From assembly GCF_947507565.1 (NCBI RefSeq), contig NC_089179.1, positions 3,551,747 to 3,615,746 on the forward strand: a stretch of DNA of 64,000 nucleotides, read 5' to 3'. Positions 43,101 through 58,468 of this stretch are shown here, piece by piece; the first letter of the stretch is position 1, and every line of letters starts with the position of its first letter. The translations under genes and the position numbers were made by a program. The notes below the pieces were generated by a model that saw only the letters and a list, made by a program, of their open reading frames with translations, searched no databases and was not told the origin of the DNA. Source of the DNA: Oscarella lobularis. Taxonomy: Eukaryota; Porifera; Homoscleromorpha; Homosclerophorida; Oscarellidae.

Positions 43101-43568
43101 AGAGAGACTCAGTAGAGTAGTTGGTTCAATTCTTTTTTTTGTCGTTGTTGTAATGCCTATATATGCACATGATGATTCTCTGGACGCGTTAGAGAGGAAG
43201 AGGCGTATGGGGGTAAGTGATGATGCTTTTTCACACGTTGTAAGTCGAGACGCCTCAACACGGTGCGTGTCCCAAATAGGAGAGAACGGGTCCAGGGTGT
43301 TTTTCTTAGCGAGGCCCTTTGACCCTTGCCTCTTTGCTCGCTCTCTTTTCGCCCTCTCGAAACGTGCACGTCGCGAACGCTCGTCGCCAGTGCACCCGGT
43401 TGCGATCGAGTGCACCTGACAAACGAGTCATTTCGCCGCGGAATTTCGTCACACTGTCGCTATTAGTCGATCAGCCAATCAAGAGACGCCAAGTAGAATC
43501 GCACGCGCGCACGTTAGCGAGAAACCGGCGGCTCCCCCCGGTGTACCAGAACGTCGTACGTCGTCCCA
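43101..43568. other. Intergenic, RAN to SERCA
   Basis: No gene recognised. The several ORFs here show no conserved motif. Presumed RAN 3' end and SERCA promoter. Confidence 0.5.
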
Positions 43569-49292
<5,724 letters not shown>

Positions 49293-49506
49293 TAAATTAT
49301 TGACTGTGCTACTATGCTATGCTCTGGGTAATCTGTACCATAATGTAGTAGGAGATAGTAGTTGTTCTGTCGCGTGTCACGTCTATACTTGATAGTTGAA
49401 TTTTAGAAAGAAAAAAAAAAGGACTGCACAACTACAGTAGAACTGAGTCTCCTGTACTGAAGCGGCCGCGCGGTCGATTTTGCGTGCAGCGTCGTGTAAA
49501 CAATAG

Positions 49507-49574
49507 CAAGGTCCAGAGCTATAAATAAATATTTAAATATTTATTTATTTAAATATATATAGCTCTGGCAAGGT
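49507..49574. mobile_element. Tiny palindromic MITE-like insertion with 6-bp direct repeats
   Basis: A 56-bp AT-rich element (49513-49568) begins CCAGAGCTATA and ends TATAGCTCTGG, an 11-base perfect inverted repeat, with an interior of mixed TTTAAATA text. It is flanked by CAAGGT on both sides (49507-49512 and 49569-49574), which looks like a target-site duplication. The remaining DNA between SERCA (49281) and FTCD (49724) shows no gene. Confidence 0.55.
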
Positions 49575-49723
49575 CCAATCTATTAGAAAAGGCGACACCC
49601 CCTTTGGCCGCTTTGGTGCTATTTCCGTCGAGCCTTCCGCGAATGCGCGAACGTATCGTCGGCTCATCTAGAGATCGACATGTGAGTCTCCCACCAGTAC
49701 GGGGACGTATTACGTAGTAGATA

Positions 49724-51900
49724 ATGTCAGCAATCGTCGAATGCGTTCCGAATTTCTCGGAGGGTCGAAATCAGGAGACAATCGACGCAATTGCCGATGC
49801 AATTCGTCAAACGAACGATTGCCACTTGCTCGATGTCGATCCGGGTCCATCGACGAACCGAACTGTCTACACATTCGTTGGAAATCGTGAAAGCGTCGTC
49901 GAAGGAGCGTTGAATGCGGCGAGAATAGCAAAGGAAAGAATCGACATGACGAAACACAAAGGTACGAAGGATAAGAGTCGTCGCTTTTATCTTCTTTTCC
50001 GTTCGCAGGGGCTCATCCTCGCATGGGAGCTCTCGACGTCTGTCCTTTTATTCCTATCAGCGGAATGACGCCCGAAGAGTGCGTCGATGCGTGCGCTGTC
50101 GAATTCGCTCGTCGACTCGCTGCCGAATTGATCGTACCCGTCTATTTGTACGATCGCGCGGCGAAATGCGACGCGAGACGCGAATTGGCTAACATACGCG
50201 AAGGCGAATACGAAGGATTGGCTGAGAAAGTAAGACTGAACCGCTAAATGTGCGCTCGTCGAATAGATTTCTCTCTCTTAGATCGTGAAGCCTGAATGGA
50301 AACCCGATTATGGTCCGGCTCAATTGGTTGGGCGATGGGGCGCGTCCGTTGTCGGAGTTCGAAAATTTTTGATTGCTTATAATGTCAATTTGCTTGGCAC
50401 GAAAGAACAGGCTCATCGAATTGCACTGGCAATTCGAACTTCAGGACGTGGGGGTGCAAATAAAGTGAGAGTGCGAGAAGATTGATGTAGACTGTATCTC
50501 TTACCTTCATCATCTTTAGCTGAAATGCTGCAAGGCATTGGGTTGGTATCTCGATGAAGTCGAGCTGGCTCAAGTGTCTATAAATCTTACCGATTTTGAA
50601 GTGACTCCTCCTCACGTTGCCTTCGAAGAATGTTCACGTCGTGCAAAGGCATAATTAATTAATTAGATACATAAACTTTGATTAATACTGTAGGAATTGA
50701 ATTTGGGTGTTGTTGGATCAGAAATAGTCGGGCTCGTTCCATTGGCTGCCTTGCTAGTGGCAGCTGACTATTATATCAAGAAGGAAAATCTGTTTGTCAT
50801 TGGAGAGAAGCGGAAAATTCGTTTAGTAAAGAAGAAGACGACATGAGTGATATCGTCATCGAAAATTCGTTTTTTTGTGTAGGCAGTGGAGAGACTCGGT
50901 CTCGATTCTATTTCGAAATTTATACCGGAGAAGAAAATAATTGAGTACATGATTGGTTTGAACGAAGACGGGCCATTGGTGTCGATGAGCGTTCGTCAGT
51001 TTATTGAAAGTTTGTCCAGTCGCACTTCAACTCCGGGAGGCGGATCAGCATCAGCTGCCTTTGCAGCAATGGTAAGATGATGGATAAATCTAAGCCAGAG
51101 TAATCAATGTATTTATCCTTATCCCTCAGGGAGCTGCTCTTGGTACGATGGTTGGATGGATGTCGTTTGGAAATAAGAAATTTGCTCCTCTTGACGCGAT
51201 TATGCGTACGGCAATAGAACCTCTTCATTCGAACGTGCAAAAGCTCCTTCCTCTTATCGATGCCGATACAAATGCTTTTGATGACTATATGGTTAATTAA
51301 TTCACGCCTTGTTTGTTTGTTTGTTTGTTTGTAAGTTCTTTATAATTAAGAACTCTCTTTATTTAGGCTGCTCGTAAGCTTCCTAATGAAACGTCTGAAG
51401 AACAGGCGAAGTAAGTAGGTGACTTTTCTCCACTGCTAGTACGGTAGCTGGAGTTTGTAGACGAGACAAGGCGATGCAGGCGGGACTATTGACTGCAATA
51501 CGGATACCAATGTCGGTTATGCATGCTGTAAATGATTGCTGGCCTGCCTTGCAGACAATAGCGGAAAAGGGAAACTTCAAGTGCATATCGGATGTTCAGG
51601 TTAGCATACCCCTCTAGAGATGGATAGAAAGATAGACCATACGTCATGTACTGTAGGTTGGTGCCAAGGGACTGGAAGCAGGAGTCTTTGGTGCCTATCA
51701 TAATGTCATGGTCAATTGCAGTGAGCTGAGTGATGATGCTCTAAGAGCCAAAGTGAGATGACATAAATCGTCAGCGAGTGAGGCGGCTATTGTTTCTACT
51801 CTAGGTTGAGCAAGACGCTAAAGATGCACTCAACGTAGGATTGACGCGAAGTAGAGCGATTTTTGACTTGGTAGAAAAGAGAGTTTCTGACGTCATATAG
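49724..51900 (+). CDS. FTCD: Formimidoyltransferase-cyclodeaminase
   Basis: Bifunctional enzyme of histidine breakdown: moves the formimino group from FIGLU to tetrahydrofolate, then deaminates it to methenyl-THF. N-terminal transferase domain: [55 protein letters not shown] and IREGEYEGL, with the active-site His in the HPRMGALDV region. Then [40 protein letters not shown], and the C-terminal cyclodeaminase: [73 protein letters not shown]. About 14 exons; ends SDVI. Fragments similar to the last exon occur again near 52000 and 54341. Confidence 0.95.
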
Positions 51901-51907
51901 GAGATAC

Positions 51908-51945
51908 TTGTACGCGATTATGGATTGATCAGCTGGCAAAATCAG
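51908..51945 (+). repeat. Fragment similar to a TADA2A internal exon
   Basis: About 37 bases from TTGTACGCGATTATGGATTG on match the TADA2A exon at about 55570 (TTGTACGTGATCATGGATTG) and continue ATCAGCTGG(C/A)AAAATCA; only about three mismatches. Confidence 0.7.
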
Positions 51946-51997
51946 AGGGGGATACTTTGTCGTGATGTGATAGATAGGGTTGTAGAGATTCTTGATA

Positions 51998-52030
51998 TAG
52001 AAAGAAAAGAGAGTCGCTGACGTCATATAG
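51998..52030 (+). repeat. Partial copy of the FTCD last-exon 3' end
   Basis: The phrase AAAAGAGAGTCGCTGACGTC followed by ATATAG repeats the FTCD terminus (AAAAGAGAGTTTCTGACGTC, ATATAG at 51875-51900) with two changes. Confidence 0.7.
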
Positions 52031-52133
52031 TGGGTGGGGTTTATGACGCATGCTCCCCGAAGGCAGTGACGCAGGTGCGACGCAACGACTCGTCTTTTCT
52101 CGCTAGTTCGTACAGTACGTTTCGGCTGGCAGC

Positions 52134-54243
52134 ATGGACTCTAAGCCTGAGGGAGAAAAGAAGAAGAAGAAGAAGCAGTCGAGAAAGCGTTCGAGGGAAC
52201 CTTCTGTACGTCATAGACGTCACGTGCTGACTCAGACTGTCGTGGTAACTGTTATTTTTATTTTTTCCTGAAAAGGAGAAGAAGAAAAAGCGAAAATCGA
52301 AAAAGCGCCCCCGCGAAGAATTTGAAGTTAGCTGGCTCTTTGATCCTTAGTCCGCCTTTTTCTAGAAATTTTTAGGAGACGTCGCCAGAGTCAAGGGAGA
52401 GCTCCAGTAAACATTCGATGACGGAGGAGGAGGAGGAGGAGGAGAAAGATGTACGCTCTTCGAACGCATCTCCGCCAAAACGAACGAGGTATTGGGGACA
52501 GGCAGGCATGTTGTCTGATAAAAGCTTACTCGTACATAATGCAGCCCAGTCAAGAAAATTATATTCGATTCTTCTATGATTTCGAAATTTTTGGATGAGG
52601 ACGCCCTACTGGTTGACAAGTCGACGTACATTGCGAAGTTGGCGTCGTCAACTTGTACGAGTTTTTTTGTGGCTCGACCACGAAAGTTCGGAAAGACTCT
52701 CTTCTTGCGTTTTCTTCGGGAATTTTTCTTGGGCAACAGGGCCATATTCGAAAGCTTAGGGTTAGCTATTTGCAAGGATCCGTCGGTGAAGTGGAAGCGT
52801 TACCCTGTGATCCACATGGACATGTCGCTTGTCACTGGCGTGACAAGCATCGCTGAGTTTAAGTGGTCCCTAAAGAATATGGTTTGTCTAATGGACTGTT
52901 TCTGAGATGATCAAGTTACTTATTTTTTTTAGGTGCTTGAAACTGCTTCCGATTTGGATATCCGTCTCGATGACGATCCTGATTCGACGGCGATCGCACT
53001 CTTTGCTCGTCTCATTAAAAGGGCCTATGAAAAGGAAAAACAGCTCGTCGTCATTCTCATTGATGAATACGATGCGCCGTTTCTGAATAACCCGTCATTG
53101 GGAGATGAGTGCGAAAGGCTTCTTGCTTCCTTCTATGGGGTGATGAAAAGCACTACGGAATTTTTGCGATTTCGCTACGTTACGGGAATCACCCACTTCT
53201 GCTTGTCTGATTGCGGGAGTGGATTGAACGAACTTGATGACCTAGATGACAATCCATATTTTAACTATTCATCACTCTTTGGATACACTTTATCAGAAAT
53301 CGTACAATTTTGTTCTGCTGAAGTGGATGCTGCAACCCAGCGCGAGGGGCTCACCCAAAACGAGGAAGAATTGGCCAGTCTTCTGAAATACTACGATGGC
53401 TACAACTGGGATAAGGAAGGAAGATCAGCGTACCAAGTGTATAATCCGTTTAGCGTCAATTGTTTTTTGGCTAAGAAGAAAATAGTGTCTTACTGGGGAG
53501 TCCGAGGCATTCCTTCGTGGATGAAGGGGACGCTTGTCAAGTATGACTACGTGACTTTATCATTGCATTTGGAATCGTCAATGTCATCGCGCCCTACTTC
53601 ACTTACAGAAATATGTGGGGAAAAGCCATCAAGTGAAGTGATTCCTTACGTACTGTGGGAGAGTGGAATTTTGAGGCAGAAGTCTACGGGTGGTTACTCT
53701 TTTGTGAATGATGAGGCACGTGATGCATTCAAGACCATTGTTTTGAATCATTGCCCAAGGCCATCCACCACCTCTGACTTCTCTCCTCATCTGAATTCTA
53801 TCAAGCAACGTTTTGCTTGCGATGATATCAAAGGAGTTTTTGACGACTTGGAGAAAATTTTCAATTCATTTCCTGACGTCGTGAGGAACCGGAGCCAGAG
53901 TCAAAAGAACGAATATCCTTACCATCTTTCAATTTACGTCATTTTCTTGATGCAAGCTGACGTTAAAGTTGGTACTCCTGAAACGTCAGCCGGAGGGGGG
54001 AGAATTGACTTATATGTTGCTACAAAGTCAACAATTTTTGTCATCGAGTTCAAAGTGAACAGAAGTGTGAAAGAGGCTCTAAAGCAGATCAAAGATAACG
54101 AATATTCACGATGGGGCGAAGTCTATCTGTCATCAGGACAGTTTTATCATCACATAAAGAAAGCAGTTGGAGTCAACTTTGGAATAAAAGATCATGGGTT
54201 AGAAGTGGAAACGGGTGTTGAAGATTTACAAATAACTATTTAA
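52134..54243 (+). CDS. AAA-ATPase-like / PD-(D/E)XK nuclease-family protein of bacterial type
   Basis: Five exons (52134-52205, 52276-52326, 52376-52488, 52545-52881, 52933-54243) encode about 627 residues. The first three exons make a Lys/Arg- and Glu-rich N-terminus with likely nuclear localisation signals (EKKKKKKQSRKRSRE, EKKKKRKSKKRPREE). The rest matches bacterial proteins with an AAA-ATPase-like domain (as in Pfam PF09820) and a C-terminal PD-(D/E)XK domain (as PF08011): P-loop region FFVARPRKFGKTLFLRFL, Walker B-like VVILIDEYDAPF, and nuclease block GRIDLYVATKSTIFVIEFKV with ALKQIKDNEY. The D..EFK pattern fits a metal-binding nuclease core. The core sits in one large 3' exon while lysine tails sit in small 5' exons, which suggests a transferred gene that gained eukaryotic exons. 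Substrate and role unknown. Confidence 0.85.
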
Positions 54244-54340
54244 TTAATGTGACACTAATGGCTGACTGTGTTGATAATTTCATTCTGTCTGTTTTTCTGT
54301 TGAATAGAAGAAAAAGTAGGCAAGGACCGTGTCTGGTAAG

Positions 54341-54427
54341 GTTGAGCAAGATGCTGAAGATGAATTCAACGTCATGGTATTTGGACTTGGTCGAAAAGAG
54401 AGTTGCTGACGTCATATAGGAGATATT
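54341..54427 (+). repeat. Degenerate copy of the FTCD last exon
   Basis: GTTGAGCAAGATGCTGAAGA repeats FTCD 51805 (GTTGAGCAAGACGCTAAAGA), loses about 20 bases in the middle, then matches again through CTTGG, AAAAGAGAG, TGACGTCATATAGGAGATA. It no longer encodes the same frame. It lies just before the TADA2A start. Confidence 0.8.
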
Positions 54428-54472
54428 GGTTGACACACACGTGGTTGGTGGAGAGTGGGTGTGGCTCTAAAG

Positions 54473-56604
54473 ATGGACGAGACGAACTTGTGCCAGTCGT
54501 GTTCGATTTATCTTCAAGAACCCTTTATTCGATGCGTTTCTTGTCCCGGAATTGTTGACGTGTGCCTTCAAGTGAGAAAGACCCCCCTTTTCGCTGCGCG
54601 TTTGCCTAATTTCTCTCCCGAGTGTTTCGCAAAAGGTTCTCAATTTGCTCGTCACTCAAACGACCACGACTACGCCGTTATGGTCGGTCTAGCCGATCGT
54701 CCGGTGGATCGCGACTTGTTTTTCTTTTTTAGACGCACGCCTTTCCGATCGGAACGGATGGAAATTGGACGGCAAGAGAAGACGTCGCTCTCCTCGCCGC
54801 AATCGAAGAAAACGGACTGGGAAACTGGTATGTGCAAGAGAGATGCGTCGGAGAGGTGATAGACTCTACTCTAGGATCGAAGCATCGCAGCGAGTCAAGA
54901 CGAAATCGAGCGAAGGTGCGCGCATGAGTGAGAGGTGGGGCCCCCAAACCGCCTAGTGTCATCTTTTTTTCAGAATGTCGTCGGCATTATTACGCTGCTC
55001 ATTTCGTCGAATCAGTCGCCGAAAATTCACGTGAGATGTCTCGTGACGTCATAATTTTCATCAGTCAGGTTTTTTAGAAGCGTCTTTTCGGGAAGAGCGA
55101 CATCAATTTGCTGTGAAACGAGGTTGATTCTCCATAGTGATAGAATGATGTTGATACATTTTGCTATGTCTGCGTAGTGTCTCAAGATCCTCCTCGACCG
55201 GCGTTTGGCACGCCGCAGTCAATTGAAATGGCCGGCTATATGCCGTGGAGGGGAGATTTTCAAATAGTGAGCATCTGTTTCATTTTTGTGTGCCCAACTA
55301 ATATTTTCCCCCAAAAAAGGAGTATAAAGATTCAGCAGAGCAGCTTTTGAATGAGATGAAATTTACTGATGAAGATACGCCGCTAGAAATAGGTCTGTTA
55401 GCTAGACAGGCTACAAGTGGCATTTTTCCTTCCTTTTATCTATTGTATGCAGATGTAAAACTTGCTATAGTAGACATGTACGAAAGGATTTTAGATGAAC
55501 GAAGCGTTCGAAAGAGGTCTTTGATATGAGAGGAGAGGAGGCTAGGAATCGAATTTTCTCTTATCTAGAATTGTACGTGATCATGGATTGATCAGCTGGA
55601 AAAATCACAGAGGTATTAATTAATTAATTAATTAATTAATTGTCATGATCTCTTTTTCTAGTCTATGATATGAAGCAGGTTTCATTTGGATTGTGCGTAG
55701 TGCTATACGTATTAGTATACATGTATATGCCAATGGGGGTGATTGTGACGCTTTAGAGAATTGGAGGCCGCTTTGAAGCCTTTTACGAGGCTTCACTCAC
55801 CTGAGGCGCACGAACGATTTACACAGGGACTAATTTGTGAGAGTCAGCGCGTTCTTAGTCAGACAGTATTGTACTCATGATTTGTTTTAGATGAAGAAAT
55901 TCTTAAGAATGATATCACTCGTTTGCAGCAATGTCGAAGAAATGGACTGAAGACAAGAAGCTGTGAGAGGAGGAGGAAGAGGCCAATAATTAAATATTAA
56001 TAAATTATGTAACGCGCCGTAGCAATTGACTTTTTTGAAAAGATGAAGATGAGGCGAAAAAGCGGAAGTAGTCGAAAGCGAAAAGCAGTCAATGCCGCCG
56101 CCGCCGCCGCCGCCGCCGCTGCCGCAACGCCGTTCAATTTCTTATTAGATGAAGACAAAGACAGTAAAACCCGGGGCTTTCCAATGGAATCAAAGAGATT
56201 GGTCGTGATGCCAACGGCAACACCGGGCGTATTTTCAAGAGGTACACTACGCTGTAGAGAGAGTAAATGATGTATTTTATTTTGTTGGCGCGAAGGGAAA
56301 AAGCCTCCCAGTCGTTTAGATATATCATCTTTACCTGGCGTTGAGAGGTTGATTGAGGAGGAGCAGGAGGTAGATATACGTACACTATGTAGCATTTAAT
56401 GAACATGTACTATTCTTTCAGCTGTGCTCATTGCTTCGTCTGCAACCACTTGCCTATTTGCAATACAAGCAGACTCTAGTGGAAGAATGCACGAAGACGG
56501 GACGAGTCAAATTGGCTGACGCTCGTCGTATTGTTCGCATTGACGTCAATAAGACGAGAGCGCTGTACGACTTTTTTCTTCAAAAGGGCTGGATCAAGAC
56601 GTGA
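54473..56604 (+). CDS. TADA2A: Transcriptional adaptor 2 (ADA2)
   Basis: Adaptor subunit of SAGA/ATAC histone acetyltransferase complexes. ZZ zinc finger with Cys pairs (CQSCSIYLQEPFIRCVSC, CLQCFAKGSQFARHSNDHDY), SANT domain (GNWTAREDVALLAAIEENGL followed by GNW), middle region (MAGYMPWRGDF-like text around 55225 and EIGL, DVKLAIVDMYERILDERSVR, IVRDHGLISWKNHR) and a C-terminal SWIRM domain (LCSLLRLQPLAYLQYKQTLV, VKLADARRIVRIDVNKTRAL then YDFFLQKGWIKT). A GCC repeat (56094-56127) encodes a poly-Ala run. About 13 exons. The order and the VNKTR.(I/L)YDFL end match ADA2 clearly; ADA2A versus ADA2B is judged from IVRDHGLI. Confidence 0.9.
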
Positions 56605-56689
56605 AGGACAAGAGCAAATGTGCTCGAATTGTGTTCAAATTGATTAATTAATTTATTCATCTGCGCAGACTCTAGTTTAACTCTAGTTT

Positions 56690-56870
56690 AGCCCGTGCCT
56701 TCGCGCGTGGAAGAGAAAAAAAATGACGGAACAGGTTTGGAGCTGTTTCATGCTACGATAAGGTCTATGGTTGTTTGCAGGTGGTTGTGGACGAACATTT
56801 TCGAAGTATGGGCTTCCGATTTGGCGATCGGCGTTGAAACGCTTTCTACAATGTTGAATATAGTCAAGGT
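56690..56870 (+). pseudogene. Truncated copy of the UBA-UBX-LRR gene 5' end
   Basis: The text GCGTGGAAGAGAAAA, then ATG(A)CGGAACAGGTTTGGAGC, CATGCTACGATAAGG, TTGTTTGCAG, GTGGACGAAC and ATGGGCTTCCGATTTG closely repeats the promoter-near DNA, first mini-exon, intron 1 and start of exon 2 of the gene at 58469. The copy then decays and no downstream exons follow within 700 bp. Confidence 0.75.
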
Positions 56871-57438
56871 ACGTTGCCGATGCGAATGGATGCGTGGTAG
56901 AGAGTCCGAGACCACCGTAAACCAACCAACCAACCAACCACAGATATAGGTCTATAGTAAGACACTGGGCTCCTTGCAGGTGTTGCTGCAGGCAAATGCA
57001 ATTAATTATAATGCATGCACGATTAGAAACGAGTGCTGTCAGTCAAAGTGAAGGAGGAGGCTTATCTTCTTGGTCACGCGAGCTCACGCCAAACTTGCAA
57101 CGTTGGACTGCTAGTAAATCTTAGTATTCACTGGAGAGTCCGTACGAAATTGATCGTGTTACTTCAATTCGTGGGCACCGCATTCCATGACAGTGTTCTC
57201 AGCTGACTGTAAACACTGCTAACAAGCATTTGTTTATAGGTCGAGTGTCCAGTCTTGCCTTACCTCCGCACTCGCCTACGCATAAATTTGAACGCTTAGC
57301 CAATCGTTGCAAGAGCTCGTGATTAGACTGCGGCGAAAACAGGAAAATGATTTGCATATTTCCTATAACTTCGTGTGCTCGAGTTAATTGACGCATTCGC
57401 AGTTTGAACACAACAACCGCCTAGTTCGCGATCGACCC
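56871..57438. other. Intergenic, no gene recognised
   Basis: Contains a short CAAC/CCAA repeat (about 56924-56940). No supported coding sequence; the right end is presumed 5' flank of the next gene. Confidence 0.4.
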
Positions 57439-58109
57439 TAATGCAGTTCGTCATCGTCTTTCTTCTTTTCTTTGTCGCACTCGTCTCAGTGACAAGAAGT
57501 AGGGTTTGAAGAAGCAAGCGAAAAACTGTATACAAGGATGTAAAATCTGCTATATAATATAGGTTCATCTTGCACCAGAGACGAGTCTACGTGGGAAGTT
57601 GGTACAAGACCTCTTGCTTCAGAAATTTGGAAGCATTGCGGCGTCGCAGGGACGACGAGAGGGAAAAGAGATTCATCTCATTCTGGGGCTGTGATTGGGA
57701 CTACGGCTGCAGGCACACCGCAATCCTGTGCAAAGGAAACGTTTACGACCTAACGAAGCCAAAGCCAAGCAGTGACTACGCGAGACCGCGAGAGAATGCA
57801 GAACCGTGGGAAAGTATGACTCAAACCGCCGTTGAGACCGGTTCGAGCTACTGTACCACAACCGAAGTGGACAACTTCAACAGACACTACGCTTATCAAA
57901 AATACAGCATGTGCTCGTTCAATTGCCAAACGTACGTCAAAGCATTGAAAAATTTCCTAGAATCATGCCATTGCTACGGAGAAATCAATGCGCCAGCTAA
58001 TTCCGCAAAAGTAGGAGGAATAAAAGTGCCAGCTAATGCTGCAGAAGCAGCAGCGAAAGCGTCCATTTCTGCATGCGTTGCAATATTCGTTGCCTTGCTT
58101 CTTTTTTAG
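57439..58109 (+). CDS. Putative secreted, GPI-anchored protein with a His/Cys motif
   Basis: A hydrophobic leader MQFVIVFLLFFVALVSVTR (57439) precedes, after a likely short intron, an exon from about 57563 to the stop at 58109. Readable features are HTAILCKGNVYDLT and, 70 residues on, YSMCSFNCQTYVKALKNFLE; the His...NCQ.(Y/F)V layout resembles papain-fold hydrolases/acyltransferases of the NlpC/P60-LRAT or PPPDE kind, but this is tentative. An Ala/Pro-rich repeat (PANSAK, PANAAEAAAKAS) is followed by a hydrophobic tail ending AIFVALLLF, which fits a GPI-attachment signal. The phase of the proposed intron does not match perfectly (leader phase 1, body phase 2), so the leader exon is uncertain. 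Confidence 0.5.
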
Positions 58110-58468
58110 TACTTTGCATGTTGGACACGCTCGACTTTAGCCGCTGCCGCTGCATTTGACCAATCTGTCTGCTTTTTTTTGCTTTGATATATTTGCCACT
58201 AGCTGTCATTTTCACGGTGTTTGCGAGTCGTCATGCAACGGAGCTTCTGGCTACTTTCTAGGCCGCCTCCTCCTCCTGGTAGTACCGTCACCGTGACCCT
58301 GGTACAGTAGCCTCGCAAGCCAGGCCGTTTTCCTTCTATTCTCTCTCCGTGGGGAGAGTGTAGGAGGAAAAGGACCCGAAGGGAAAAAATTAAATAATTA
58401 ATCGATTTAGTTACGTACAGGTATTAGCTCGTCTAGCGTGCTCTAGTCATCTCGCGTGGAAGAGAAAA

